Counted from the first letter of the stretch, positions 10,506-19,686 are shown. The stretch: 64,000 nucleotides of DNA from Caballeronia arvi (GCF_001544695.2 NZ_FCOM02000013.1:124001-188000), one strand, 5' to 3'. Numbers and translations are program-made. Notes: generated by a model from the letters alone, not told the origin.

Positions 10506-10511
10506 TAGAAT
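10506..10511 (+). promoter_or_regulatory. Likely extended -10 of a yajC-secDF promoter
   Basis: TAGAAT preceded by TGG gives an extended -10 (TGnTAGAAT) about 65 nt upstream of yajC, in the gap after tgt. No strong -35 is visible, as is usual for extended -10 promoters. Confidence 0.4.
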
Positions 10512-10575
10512 ACCGGGCTAATTTCCATTCGAGTTTTTCGAACGTATTTCTGACGTTTTTAACGGAGAGACCAAC

Positions 10576-10902
10576 GTGTCGTTCATTTCCAATGCCTTTG
10601 CACAAGGCGCAACCGGTGGCGCGGAATCGAGCCTGATGAGCTTCCTGCCGCTGATCCTGATGTTCGCGGTGCTGTACTTCATCATGATCCGTCCGCAGAT
10701 GAAGCGTCAGAAGGAGCATCGCAACATGCTCTCCGCGATGGCGAAGGGCGACGAAGTCGTGACGAACGGCGGTATCGTCGGCAAGGTGACGAAGGTGTCG
10801 GACGCTTACGTGGGCGTGGAAATCGCCGAAGGCACGGAAATCACCGTGCAGAAGGCGTCGGTCACGACCATTCTCCCGAAGGGCACGATCAAGTCGCTGT
10901 AA
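10576..10902 (+). CDS. yajC: Sec translocon accessory protein YajC
   Basis: A 108-residue single-span inner-membrane protein that associates with SecDF and SecYEG. The helix is FLPLILMFAVLYFIMI (about residues 24-39), followed by the family segment RPQMKRQKEH and a basic/acidic beta domain (GDEVVTNGGIVGKV). A purine-rich ribosome site (ACGGAGAGACC) precedes the GTG/ATG region at 10576. It sits directly before secD and secF, the standard order. Confidence 0.96.
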   Translation: MSFISNAFAQGATGGAESSLMSFLPLILMFAVLYFIMIRPQMKRQKEHRNMLSAMAKGDEVVTNGGIVGKVTKVSDAYVGVEIAEGTEITVQKASVTTILPKGTIKSL

Positions 10903-11041
10903 GGCCCGCTGTCAGGCCAATGGTTCCATCGCGTCCGGCGCGGCCTCGCTCACTGAGCCACACGCGTCTTCCCGACCCGCTCGCAGCGCATATCGCCGGA
11001 CGCCCTCTCCCCCGAAGCCAACTTTCCGGTCGGCCATCCCC

Positions 11042-13117
11042 ATGAATCGTTATCCCCTCTGGAAGTATGTCGTGATGCTGGTGGCGCTCGCCATCGGCCT
11101 CGTGTACACGCTCCCCAACTTCTTCGGCGAAGCGCCCGCAGTTCAGGTGTCGAGCGGCAAGGCGACCGTCAAGCTCGATTCGTCGACACTCTCGAACGTC
11201 GAAGCCGCGCTCGCCGCGAGCAACATCAAGCCCGACGAAGTCAACTTCGACAACTCGCAGCTCAACGCGAACATCCGCGTGCGTCTCAAAGACACCGACA
11301 CGCAGCTGCACGTGAAGGATCTGCTTTCGAAGACGCTGAACCCGGACCCCGCCAATCCGCAGTACATCGTCGCGCTGAATCTGCAGAGCGCCTCGCCGCG
11401 CTGGCTGACGGCGCTGCATGCGCTGCCGATGTACCTCGGTCTCGACCTGCGCGGCGGCGTGCATTTCCTGCTCCAGGTCGACATGGCCGGCGCGCTCAAC
11501 AAGAAACTCGACTCCGACGCATCGGACGCGCGCACCTACCTGCGCGACCGCAACATCCGCGATGGCGGCGTGAACCGCGTCGGGCAATCGGTCGTCGTGA
11601 ATTTCTCGGATCAGGCCGCAGCGGACAGCGCGCGCACGCTGCTCCAGACGGGCGTCGCCGAGCTGCAATGGACGACGCGCCAGGGCGCCGATGGCTTCCA
11701 GGTCGTCGGCACGTTCGCGCCGGACGCGATGAAAACCGTCGAAGACAGCGCGCTCAAGCAGAACATCACGACCTTGCATAACCGGGTGAACGAACTCGGC
11801 GTCGCGGAGCCGGTGATCCAGCAGCAAGGCTCCGATCGCATCGTGGTCGAACTGCCGGGCGTACAGGACACCGCGAAGGCGAAGGACATCATCGGCCGCA
11901 CGGCGACGCTCGAAGCGCGTCTCGCCGATCCGATCAACACCTACATCGGCCCGAACGATGCGGTGCCGCCGGGCGACGAAGCGTTCAATCAGGGCGATCG
12001 CCGCGTGCTCCTGCGCAAGCAGGTGATCTTCACTGGCGACCGCATCGTCGATGCTTCCACGGGCTTCGACGAGCATCAGCGTCCGTCGGTGAATATCCGT
12101 CTCGACTCGGCCGGCGGCCGCGCGATTGCGAGCGTGTCCCGCGACAACATCGGCAAGCCGATGGCGATGGTGCTCTTCGAAAAGGGCAAGGGCGAAGTGC
12201 TGACGGTGGCGAACATCCAGTCCGAACTGGGCGACCGCTTCTCGATCACCGGCCAGCCGAGCGCGCAGGCCGCCACCGATCTCGCGTTGCTGTTGCGCGC
12301 CGGCTCGCTCGCGGCGCCGATGGACATCATCGAGGAACGCACGGTCGGCCCGAGCCTCGGCGCGGACAACATCAAGAAAGGTTTCGATTCGGTCACGTAT
12401 GGTTTCGCCGCGATCGCCATCTTCATGATCGCGTACTACCTGCTGTTCGGTCTGTTCTCGATGCTGTCGCTGTCGGTCAACCTGCTGCTGCTGGTGGCCA
12501 TCCTTTCGCTGCTGCAGGCAACGCTGACGCTGCCGGGCATCGCGGCTATCGCGCTCGCGCTCGGTATGGCGATCGACGCCAACGTGCTGATCAACGAACG
12601 TATCCGCGAGGAACTGCGTAACGGCGCGCCGCCGCAGACCGCGATTCAGGAAGGCTTCAAGCACGCCTGGGCGACGATTCTCGACTCGAACGTCACCACG
12701 CTGATCGCCGGCCTCGCGCTGCTCGCGTTCGGCTCGGGTCCGGTGCGCGGCTTCGCGGTCGTGCACTGTATCGGCATTCTCACGTCGATGTTCTCGGCGG
12801 TGTTCTTCTCGCGCGGCCTCGTGAACCTGTGGTACGGCGGCAAGAAGAAGCTGAAGTCGCTCGCGATCGGTCAGGTGTGGCGCCCCGAAGGCACGAATGC
12901 CGAAGCGGCCGCGGCGGCCTATCTCGCGGCGCAACGCGGCGACGAATCGCCCGTCGACGAAATCGTGAAGACCGCGAAGGGCAAGACGAAGACCGCCGTG
13001 GCGGCGCCGCGCGCAGCGGAACCGGCCAGTCAGCCGAACGCGCGCACCGGCAAGCCGACGGTGCGCCGCCGCTCGGGCCCGGGCGTCGATCAACAGAAGC
13101 CGGGCCAGTCCCGCTGA
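11042..13117 (+). CDS. secD: Protein translocase subunit SecD
   Basis: A 691-residue inner-membrane protein that uses the proton gradient to pull exported proteins through SecYEG. It has an N-terminal helix, a large periplasmic P1 domain with the family motif LGLDLRGGVHFL, and five further helices near the C-terminus with ALALGMAIDANVLINERIREE. The last ~75 residues (after about 615) form an Ala/Lys/Pro-rich cytoplasmic tail rather like disordered sequence, which makes it longer than the 615-residue E. coli protein. It ends 28 nt before secF. Confidence 0.97.
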   Translation: MNRYPLWKYVVMLVALAIGLVYTLPNFFGEAPAVQVSSGKATVKLDSSTLSNVEAALAASNIKPDEVNFDNSQLNANIRVRLKDTDTQLHVKDLLSKTLNPDPANPQYIVALNLQSASPRWLTALHALPMYLGLDLRGGVHFLLQVDMAGALNKKLDSDASDARTYLRDRNIRDGGVNRVGQSVVVNFSDQAAADSARTLLQTGVAELQWTTRQGADGFQVVGTFAPDAMKTVEDSALKQNITTLHNRVNELGVAEPVIQQQGSDRIVVELPGVQDTAKAKDIIGRTATLEARLADPINTYIGPNDAVPPGDEAFNQGDRRVLLRKQVIFTGDRIVDASTGFDEHQRPSVNIRLDSAGGRAIASVSRDNIGKPMAMVLFEKGKGEVLTVANIQSELGDRFSITGQPSAQAATDLALLLRAGSLAAPMDIIEERTVGPSLGADNIKKGFDSVTYGFAAIAIFMIAYYLLFGLFSMLSLSVNLLLLVAILSLLQATLTLPGIAAIALALGMAIDANVLINERIREELRNGAPPQTAIQEGFKHAWATILDSNVTTLIAGLALLAFGSGPVRGFAVVHCIGILTSMFSAVFFSRGLVNLWYGGKKKLKSLAIGQVWRPEGTNAEAAAAAYLAAQRGDESPVDEIVKTAKGKTKTAVAAPRAAEPASQPNARTGKPTVRRRSGPGVDQQKPGQSR

Positions 13118-13145
13118 GACCGCTTGAGTCCGGAGAAAAAAGCAA

Positions 13146-14096
13146 ATGGAATTCTTCCGCATCCGCCGCGACTTGCCGTTCATGGAACGCGCGTTGATTT
13201 TCAACGTGATTTCGTTCGTGACGTTCCTCGTCGCTGTGTTTTTCCTCATGCATCGCGGCCTGCATCTGTCGGTGGAATTCACCGGCGGCACGGTCGTCGA
13301 AGTGCAGTATCCGCAAGCCGCGCAGCTCGAGCCCGTGCGCGCGTCGATGGGCAGGCTCGGCTACCCCGACGCACAGGTGCAGAACTTCGGCACGTCGCAG
13401 GACGTTCTGATCCGTCTGCCGCTCAAGCAGGGCCTGACGTCCGCACAGCAAAGCGATCAGGTGATGACCGCGCTCAAGGCCGATAACGCGCAAGTGAAGT
13501 TGCAGCGCGTGGAGTTCGTCGGGCCGCAGGTGGGCAAGGAGCTCGTCACGAACGGTCTGCTCGCGCTCGCGTGCGTGGTGATCGGCATCGTCATTTACCT
13601 GTCGTTCCGCTTCGAATGGAAGTACGCGGTCGCGGGCATCATCGCGAACCTGCACGACGTCGTGATCATCCTCGGCTTCTTCGCCTACTTCCAGTGGGAG
13701 TTCTCGCTGTCGGTGCTGGCGGCGATTCTCGCGGTGCTCGGCTATTCGGTGAACGAGTCGGTGGTTATCTTCGACCGGATCCGCGAGACGTTCCGCAAGC
13801 AGCGCAAGATGACGGTGAAGGAAGTGATCGACCACGCGATCACGAGCACGATGTCGCGAACCATCATCACCCACGGCTGTACGGAAATGATGGTGCTGTC
13901 GATGTTCTTCTTCGGCGGCCCGACGCTGCACTACTTCGCGCTGGCGCTCACCGTCGGCATTCTGTTCGGCATCTACTCGTCAGTGTTCGTCGCGGCGGCG
14001 CTCGCGATGTGGTTCGGCGTGAAGCGCGAGGATCTCGTGAAGGACAAGAAAGACAAGTTCGATCCGAACGATCCGAATGCGGGAGCGCAGGTTTGA
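13146..14096 (+). CDS. secF: Protein translocase subunit SecF
   Basis: A 316-residue six-helix partner of SecD. The first helix (LIFNVISFVTFLVAVFFLM) is followed by the motif LHLSVEFTGGTVVEV, a small periplasmic domain, and helices containing ILAVLGYSVNESVVIFDRI, the SecF counterpart of the SecD proton-path motif. The length is typical. It closes the yajC-secD-secF unit and is followed by a terminator 27 nt later. Confidence 0.97.
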   Translation: MEFFRIRRDLPFMERALIFNVISFVTFLVAVFFLMHRGLHLSVEFTGGTVVEVQYPQAAQLEPVRASMGRLGYPDAQVQNFGTSQDVLIRLPLKQGLTSAQQSDQVMTALKADNAQVKLQRVEFVGPQVGKELVTNGLLALACVVIGIVIYLSFRFEWKYAVAGIIANLHDVVIILGFFAYFQWEFSLSVLAAILAVLGYSVNESVVIFDRIRETFRKQRKMTVKEVIDHAITSTMSRTIITHGCTEMMVLSMFFFGGPTLHYFALALTVGILFGIYSSVFVAAALAMWFGVKREDLVKDKKDKFDPNDPNAGAQV

Positions 14097-14123
14097 GTGG
14101 TGCGCGGTAATTGAGAGCTTCTG

Positions 14124-14151
14124 AAGCCGGTCTATCCAGACCGGCTTTTTT
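14124..14151 (+). terminator. Intrinsic terminator of secF
   Basis: A perfect 10-bp stem (AAGCCGGTCT / AGACCGGCTT) with a 4-nt loop ATCC ends in a run of T. Confidence 0.92.
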
Positions 14152-14228
14152 GTGTCTTTTCGAGGCAAGACAATCGGTCAATCGCTCATCGTGCAAGACA
14201 TAAAGCTCGATTAGCGGCTATTCAGGCA

Positions 14229-14266
14229 CAAAAAAAAACCGCTTCGCGCATACGCACGAAGCGGTT
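14229..14266 (-). terminator. Intrinsic terminator of the cytochrome b561-yceI operon
   Basis: A perfect 10-bp stem (AACCGCTTCG / CGAAGCGGTT) with a 10-nt loop is followed on the minus strand by nine T residues. It lies 27 nt past the first yceI stop codon. Confidence 0.92.
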
Positions 14267-14293
14267 CTCTCAAGAGATTCAGCGAAAGCGAAC

Positions 14294-14884
14294 TTACTGC
14301 TTAACGCCCTCCGCCTGAATATGCAGCACCGTCTTCAGGCTGAACCCATAAGCCTTGCCGTAGTCCATCCCGAAGTCGCCGCGATCGAAGGTCGTCGTCG
14401 CTTCGACGCCGCACACTTCCTTCTTCATCATCGGATTGACGAAGCACTTGAAGCTCTCGACCTTCAGGTTGATCGGCTTGGTCACGCCGTGCATCGTCAG
14501 CGTGCCGATCACTTCCGAAGGCTTGTCGCCGTCGAACTTGATCGACGTGCCCTTGTAGACGGCCGTCGGGAACTTGGCGACATCGAAGAACTCGGCCTTC
14601 TGCAGATGCTCGTCCAGCTTCACGTTGCCGGTATTCACCGATGCGACGTCGATCGTCACGTCGACCGTGCCGGTCTTCGCCGCGCGATCGAGCACGACGG
14701 TGCCGCTGCTCTTGTTGAACTTGCCGCGCCACGTCGACACGCCGCCAAAGTGATCCGCTTCGAAGCTCGGATAGGTGTGGTTCGGGTCGAGCTGATACGT
14801 GTCGGCCGCAATCGCGCTCAACGACGCGCCAAACGACAGACCCATTGCGAGCGCGCCCGCAGCGATGATCGAAAGCTTTTTCAA
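14294..14884 (-). CDS. Periplasmic YceI-family lipid-binding protein (copy A)
   Basis: A 196-residue exported protein of the YceI fold, a lipocalin-like barrel that binds isoprenoid chains. The best start is a TTG at 14884: AGGAG lies 6 nt before it and it gives a clean signal peptide ([18 protein letters not shown] ... SAIA|AD). An alternative TTG 21 nt upstream would place the ribosome site inside the gene. Two cysteines (FKCFVNP, EVCGVE) may form a disulfide. It shares an operon with copy B and a cytochrome b561, echoing E. coli yceJ-yceI. Confidence 0.9.
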   Translation of the reverse strand: MKKLSIIAAGALAMGLSFGASLSAIAADTYQLDPNHTYPSFEADHFGGVSTWRGKFNKSSGTVVLDRAAKTGTVDVTIDVASVNTGNVKLDEHLQKAEFFDVAKFPTAVYKGTSIKFDGDKPSEVIGTLTMHGVTKPINLKVESFKCFVNPMMKKEVCGVEATTTFDRGDFGMDYGKAYGFSLKTVLHIQAEGVKQ

Positions 14885-14935
14885 GTTGTTCTCCTGACTA
14901 ACCAAATATGCGCAGATACGCGAAATATGTGCCGC

Positions 14936-15493
14936 TCACTTCTTCGCGGCGACGATGTGAAACTTGATGACGACGTCGTCCGCGACGATCGACGTGTCCT
15001 TCCATTCGCCCGTTCCGACATCGAACTGGGTGCGCTTGATCGGCAGCGAGCCGTCGAAGGTTTCGGTTGCGCCCTGCTGCGTGACCGTCACCGGCACCGT
15101 GAGCGTCTGCGACTTGCCCTTGATCGTGATCTTGCCCGTGACGTTGTACTTGTTCCCGCCCGCAGGCGCGATCGCGCTGGAGACGAAAGTCGCGGTCGGA
15201 TACTTGCCCGCGTCGAACCATTCCGCGCCGCGCACTTGCTTGTTGTACTCGTCGTCGCCGAGATCGTAGCTGCCGGTGTCGATCGTGATGCTCGCCGTGC
15301 CCGCCGTCGGCTTCGCGGGATCGAACGCGATCTGCGCGGTGAACTTGTTGAACTTGCCATCGGTGGGCACGTTCATCTGCTTCGACGTAGCGATCACCGT
15401 GCTCTTGCTCACGTCCACCTGCGCGTGCGCGCCGGCCGCGAGAGCGAGCGAAGCTGCCGTGGCCAGCATCCAACGATTGAGTTTCACTTTCAT
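14936..15493 (-). CDS. Periplasmic YceI-family protein (copy B)
   Basis: A 185-residue YceI-family protein with a signal peptide (LATAASLALAAGAHA|QV). The barrel contains the family pattern DVSKSTVIATSKQMNVPTDG and EWFDAGKYPTATF. It lacks the cysteine pair of copy A and differs through most of its length, so the two are old paralogs rather than a recent duplication. It ends 51 nt before copy A and follows cytochrome b561 by 135 nt. A role in binding quinone or another isoprenoid near the membrane is likely from family knowledge, not shown. Confidence 0.92.
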   Translation of the reverse strand: MKVKLNRWMLATAASLALAAGAHAQVDVSKSTVIATSKQMNVPTDGKFNKFTAQIAFDPAKPTAGTASITIDTGSYDLGDDEYNKQVRGAEWFDAGKYPTATFVSSAIAPAGGNKYNVTGKITIKGKSQTLTVPVTVTQQGATETFDGSLPIKRTQFDVGTGEWKDTSIVADDVVIKFHIVAAKK

Positions 15494-15628
15494 GTGTGCC
15501 CTATTGAAACGATTCGAAACGCTTCGAAACGGTCTGAATGAACAAACCGGTATTGGAAATCAAAAGAACGCAAGAACAATCAGCCGCCGGGAAACGTCCT
15601 GCCAACGGCGAAGAAACAATCGACGTGC

Positions 15629-16198
15629 TTATCGGAGAAACGGCAGCATGCGGCCGAGCAAACCGTCACGATCGACGAAATGATGCTTCAGCGCAGCGAG
15701 CACGTGCATGACCACGAAGAACAGCAGCGTGTAGTTCAGCGCCACATGCACGATGCGCAGCGTCGCCTTCAGCGCCTTGTCCGGACCGATGATCGTCGGC
15801 AGCGGAAGGACGCCGAGGTACACCACCTGAATCCCCGCGGCCGAGCTGTACAGATAGCCCGACGCGGGAATGACGAGCATCAGCACATAGAGCAGGAAGT
15901 GCGTGAGATTCGCCGCTTGCTGCTGCCAGCGCGGCATGCCATCGGGCATCGGCGGCGTCGGATGCGTCGCGCGCCAGATGAGGCGCAGCAACGCGAGCGC
16001 GAACACCGTCACGCCGATCCACTTGTGCCACGAAAAGTACTTGAGCTTCGTCGGCGTGATGCCGGGGATATCGGTCATGATCCAGCCGAGCCAGAAGCCG
16101 CCCACAATCAACAACGCAATCAGCCAGTGCAGGCCGATCGCCGTGGCGCCGTAGCGTTGCGCCGGCGCTGTCGCCGCGATGCGCGCGCTGCTTTCCAT
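15629..16198 (-). CDS. Cytochrome b561 (YceJ/CybB type)
   Basis: A 189-residue four-helix inner-membrane dihaem cytochrome b of the CybB/YceJ group. Haem-ligand histidines lie in IGLHWLIAL, SWHKWIG, NLTHFLLY and VMHVLAALKHH. Such proteins oxidise ubiquinol and can pass electrons to superoxide. The ATG at 16198 has GGTGAAAG upstream; an in-frame TTG 15 nt earlier is also possible. It is the first gene of the three-gene operon with two yceI genes, and a 22-bp palindrome lies 36 nt upstream. Confidence 0.9.
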   Translation of the reverse strand: MESSARIAATAPAQRYGATAIGLHWLIALLIVGGFWLGWIMTDIPGITPTKLKYFSWHKWIGVTVFALALLRLIWRATHPTPPMPDGMPRWQQQAANLTHFLLYVLMLVIPASGYLYSSAAGIQVVYLGVLPLPTIIGPDKALKATLRIVHVALNYTLLFFVVMHVLAALKHHFVDRDGLLGRMLPFLR

Positions 16199-16233
16199 AT
16201 TGCTTTCACCCAATGTGTTCGATGGTTTCCTGG

Positions 16234-16255
16234 CTTGTCATCAGCCGATGACAAG
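16234..16255. promoter_or_regulatory. Operator-like palindrome upstream of cytochrome b561
   Basis: Perfect inverted repeat CTTGTCATC-AGCC-GATGACAAG, 36 nt before the cytochrome b561 start. Its size and position suit a dimeric repressor or activator site. No regulator gene is adjacent, so the binding protein is unknown. Confidence 0.5.
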
Positions 16256-16656
16256 TATCCAAGGCCGCCATGCTACCTCAACGATAACGAATTGCCAGCG
16301 CGCGCAAAGCGACACTCGCAAGATCGCAGAGCCACGCCCGGCGCGGCTCTGCGGGCTTCCGGCCGCCCTGCGGCGCACTCACGTGCCGCGCATGCAACGA
16401 ACTATTCCACGCGTGCAACGGTCGATGAAGCGCGAAGAGGCGGCGTGAACGGCACGGCATTCCGGCATCGATGTATTAACGAGCGGGCAAGCGGTTTCAT
16501 TCCGTCTGTAACGAAGCGTCCTGCCTAATCGGTCGCAAACCCGCCATTTGATAACATGCTGCTACCCTTTGCGCTGGCCTGCTGCTTGCTAGGCTCCGTC
16601 GGAGCCGGTTCTCGCGGCGCCCGATACATACGCTCGACACGCCTCGGGCCTCGACC
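16256..16656. other. 401-nt non-coding stretch between cytochrome b561 and pqiA
   Basis: No credible ORF lies here: the open frames are arginine-rich and lack ribosome sites. The only structure is a short perfect hairpin (GGCTCC-GTC-GGAGCC, 16592-16606) about 50 nt before pqiA, probably in its leader. The promoters of both divergent operons must lie in this gap, but I cannot place them with confidence. Confidence 0.5.
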
Positions 16657-17334
16657 ATGAACGCCAACGAACCGGACGAACTTATCGCGTGTCACGAATG
16701 CGACGCGCTCTTCCATAAACGTGCATTGCCTCGGCGCACATCGGCGAAATGTCCGCGCTGCGGATCGCTGCTCTATCGAAGCATCTCGTCGAACCTCGAC
16801 AAGATCTCCGCAATGACGCTCGCCGCGCTCGTCACGTTCGTGATCGCGCAGGGCTTTCCCATCGTCGAGCTGGATGCCAACGGTCTCACGTCGCAGACCA
16901 CGCTCATCGGCGCGATCGTCGCGCTGTGGAACGAGCAGATGGAAATCATGGCCGTCCTCGTCTTCTGCTCGACGATTCTTTTCCCGCTGTGCGAGCTGAT
17001 CGCGCTGCTCTACGTGCTGATTCCGCTGCGCTCAGGTTACGTTCCACCGGGCCTGCATGCGGTCCTGCGCGCGATTCAGTTCGTGCGTCCGTGGGGAATG
17101 ATCGAAGTCTTCATGCTCGGCGTGCTCGTCACGCTCGTGAAGATGGTGAGCATCGCGCGCGTGATTCCCGAGGCGGCGCTCTTCGCGTTCGGCGCGCTCA
17201 CGTTGATGTTCGCGGTCGTCGTGAGTTTCGATCCGCGCGCGCTGTGGGACATCGCGGGCAGACTCGGCCCGCGCAAGGCCGTGGGCGGCACACAGTCCGA
17301 GCGCATGCGCCCCGCCACGAGGCAAAAACAATGA
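16657..17334 (+). CDS. pqiA: PqiA-like membrane protein, first half (PqiA domain 1)
   Basis: A 225-residue inner-membrane protein equal to one PqiA domain. A zinc-ribbon with two Cys pairs (CHECD ... CPRCG, residues 12-36) precedes about four helices with the family pattern FVIAQGFPIVELDANG. In E. coli, PqiA is one ~420-residue protein with two such units; here they are separate genes overlapping by 4 nt (ATGA). With PqiB and PqiC it forms a system thought to move phospholipids between the membranes. Confidence 0.9.
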   Translation: MNANEPDELIACHECDALFHKRALPRRTSAKCPRCGSLLYRSISSNLDKISAMTLAALVTFVIAQGFPIVELDANGLTSQTTLIGAIVALWNEQMEIMAVLVFCSTILFPLCELIALLYVLIPLRSGYVPPGLHAVLRAIQFVRPWGMIEVFMLGVLVTLVKMVSIARVIPEAALFAFGALTLMFAVVVSFDPRALWDIAGRLGPRKAVGGTQSERMRPATRQKQ

Positions 17335-18011
17335 GCGACTCCTTCGACCAGCCTGCGGACGCTGACGCGCCGCAGCCGAACTACACGACCGCCTCGCGCG
17401 CGCAACTCGTGTCCTGTCACGCGTGCGGGCTCGTGCAGCCGCTCGCGCGCACCATCGAGAAGCAGCGCTGCACGCGCTGCGACGCGGTCGTCCACCGGCG
17501 CCACCCCGACAGCATCGCGCGCACGTGGGCGCTGCTCATCAGCGCGGCGATTCTCTATATCCCCGCGAATCTGTTTCCGATCATGCATACGTCGTCCATC
17601 CTCGGTTCCGAGGACGACACCATCATGAGCGGCGTCGCGCTCTTCTGGAACGACGGCGACTATCCGCTCGCCGCCGTGATCTTCATCGCGAGCATTCTCG
17701 TGCCGATGCTGAAGCTCGTCACGCTCAGCTTTCTCGTCATCAGCGTGCAGTGGCGCTCGCAATGGCGGCCGCGTCAGCGCACGACGCTCTTTCGCATCGT
17801 CGAGGGCATCGGCCGCTGGTCGATGCTCGATATCTTCGTGATCACGCTCACCATCGCGCTGGTGCGCTTCAAGTCGCTCGCCGTCATCACGCCAGGCCCC
17901 GGCGCGCTCGCGTTCGCGTCGGTCGTCGTGCTGACGATGATCGCGTCCATGCAATTCGACCCGCGCCTCATCTGGGACAACATCGAACCGTCAGGAAAGA
18001 AATATGACTAG
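17331..18011 (+). CDS. pqiA: PqiA-like membrane protein, second half (PqiA domain 2)
   Basis: A 226-residue protein that mirrors the previous gene: a zinc ribbon (CHACG ... CTRCD, about residues 29-49) and four helices with ALLISAAILYIPANLFPIM. The start is the ATG that overlaps the first gene's stop as ATGA, implying translational coupling. Its end overlaps pqiB by 8 nt. Together the two products should give the two-domain PqiA arrangement, probably as a complex. Confidence 0.9.
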   Translation: MSDSFDQPADADAPQPNYTTASRAQLVSCHACGLVQPLARTIEKQRCTRCDAVVHRRHPDSIARTWALLISAAILYIPANLFPIMHTSSILGSEDDTIMSGVALFWNDGDYPLAAVIFIASILVPMLKLVTLSFLVISVQWRSQWRPRQRTTLFRIVEGIGRWSMLDIFVITLTIALVRFKSLAVITPGPGALAFASVVVLTMIASMQFDPRLIWDNIEPSGKKYD

Positions 18012-19686
18012 TGCCCAAGGTCCGAACGACCCGAAGCAGCCCGTGCCGCCGTCCGGAAACGGCGACACAGGCGATAAAGGCAAAGGCGGCGGACTGCCGC
18101 CGAATCTCCCCGAACCCGTGATCGAACCGCGCAGCCGCTGGCTGCCGTCGCTCGTATGGGTCATTCCGCTCGTCGCGGCGCTGATCGGCGTGATTCTCGT
18201 CGTGAAGACGGTGTCGAGCCGCGGACCGACCATCACCATCAGCTTCGTCTCGGCGGAAGGCCTCGAGCCCGGCAAGACCAAGGTGAAGTTCAAGGACGTC
18301 GATATCGGCACGGTCAAGACCATCACGTTGTCGAAGGATCATTCGCGCGTGCTCGTCGACGTATTGCTCACGAAGGAAGCCACCGATTTCGCCGTGAAGG
18401 ACACGCGCTTCTGGGTCGTGCGTCCGCGCGTGGCCGCAAGCGGCGTGACCGGTCTGTCGACGCTCCTGTCCGGTGCGTACATCGGCGTCGATGCGGGCAA
18501 ATCGACCGAGGACCAGACGCATTTCGTCGGTCTCGAAGGGCCGCCCGGCGTCACTGGCGACCAGAAGGGCCACACCTTCACGCTGCATGGCGAATCGCTC
18601 GGCTCGCTCGATATCGGCTCGCCCGTGTATTACCGGCGCGTGCAGGTGGGCCAGGTTGTCGGGTTTTCGCTCGACAAGGACGGCACCGGCGTCACGCTGC
18701 AGGTGTTCGTCAACGCGCCCTACGACCAGTACGTCGGCAGCAATTCGCGCTGGTGGCATGCGAGCGGCGTCGATCTGCGGCTCGATTCGAGCGGCTTCAC
18801 GCTCAACACGCAATCGCTCGCGACCGTCGTGCTCGGCGGCATCGCGTTCCAGACGCCACCCAACCAGCAGTCCGGGCCACAGGCGCAGAACAATACGACT
18901 TTCCGTCTCGCCGGCGATCAGGCCGACGCGATGCGCGATCCCGACGGCCAGGCCGTGCACGTCGTGATGAATTTCAATCAGTCGCTGCGCGGGCTCTCGG
19001 TCGGCGCGCCGGTCGATTTCCGCGGCATCGTGCTCGGTCAGGTGACGGGCATCGGCGTGCAATACGATCCGAAATCGCGTTCGTTCAGGATGCCGGTCAC
19101 GATCGATCTCTATCCGGACCGGCTCGGCAAGCGCGCAAAGCAGGTGTTGCCGGAACAAGGTTCCCCGGCGAGCCAGGACATGCTGCAACTGCTCGTGAAT
19201 CGCGGCCTGCGCGGCCAGTTGCGCACCGGCAACCTGCTGACGAGCCAGTTGTATATCGCGCTCGACTTCTTCCCGAAGGCGCCGACGGTCAAGGTGAATG
19301 GCACTGCGGATCCGCTCGAATTTCCCACTGTGCCGAACACGCTCGACGAACTGCAACTGCAGATCGCGGATATCGCGCGCAAGATCGACAAGATTCCGTT
19401 CGATGAGATCGGCACGAACCTGAACGGCTCGCTGAAGAACGCGAACGCACTGTTCGACCGGCTCGACAAGGAAGTCATGCCGGAAATGAAGGACACGCTC
19501 ACGCAGGCGAAGAACACCTTCGGCGAAGCGCGATCGACGCTGCAGCAGGACTCGCCGCTGCAATCGGACGTGCATCAGGCGTTGCAGGAGCTCACACGCA
19601 CGCTTCAATCGCTCAATTCGCTCGCGGATTATCTGGAGCGCCATCCGGAATCGCTCGTGCGCGGTAAATCGGGAGACAAACCATGA
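18004..19686 (+). CDS. pqiB: MCE-domain intermembrane transport protein PqiB
   Basis: A 560-residue protein with one N-terminal helix (LPSLVWVIPLVAALIGVILVV, about residues 46-66) and a long periplasmic part with three MCE domains; repeats such as VKFKDVDIGTVKTI, SPVYYRRVQVGQVVGF and APVDFRGIVLGQVTGI mark them. The C-terminal ~120 residues are predicted helical and heptad-rich, fitting the needle/tunnel of PqiB hexamers. It overlaps pqiC by 4 nt. The first 40 residues are a Gly/Pro/Lys-rich cytoplasmic leader. Confidence 0.94.
   Translation: MTSAQGPNDPKQPVPPSGNGDTGDKGKGGGLPPNLPEPVIEPRSRWLPSLVWVIPLVAALIGVILVVKTVSSRGPTITISFVSAEGLEPGKTKVKFKDVDIGTVKTITLSKDHSRVLVDVLLTKEATDFAVKDTRFWVVRPRVAASGVTGLSTLLSGAYIGVDAGKSTEDQTHFVGLEGPPGVTGDQKGHTFTLHGESLGSLDIGSPVYYRRVQVGQVVGFSLDKDGTGVTLQVFVNAPYDQYVGSNSRWWHASGVDLRLDSSGFTLNTQSLATVVLGGIAFQTPPNQQSGPQAQNNTTFRLAGDQADAMRDPDGQAVHVVMNFNQSLRGLSVGAPVDFRGIVLGQVTGIGVQYDPKSRSFRMPVTIDLYPDRLGKRAKQVLPEQGSPASQDMLQLLVNRGLRGQLRTGNLLTSQLYIALDFFPKAPTVKVNGTADPLEFPTVPNTLDELQLQIADIARKIDKIPFDEIGTNLNGSLKNANALFDRLDKEVMPEMKDTLTQAKNTFGEARSTLQQDSPLQSDVHQALQELTRTLQSLNSLADYLERHPESLVRGKSGDKP

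Noticed and set aside
10889..13291. 800-codon open frame on the minus strand opposite secD
   Set aside because: It is a GC-rich shadow of secD: very high Arg/Glu/His content, no family resemblance, and it covers a certain gene on the other strand.
14294..15493. Recent tandem duplication of yceI
   Set aside because: The two YceI proteins differ in length, cysteines and most residues, so they are old paralogs and not a recent repeat.
16278..16460. 60-codon minus-strand ORF in the cytochrome b561/pqiA gap
   Set aside because: Arg-rich, no ribosome site, no family; most likely chance.
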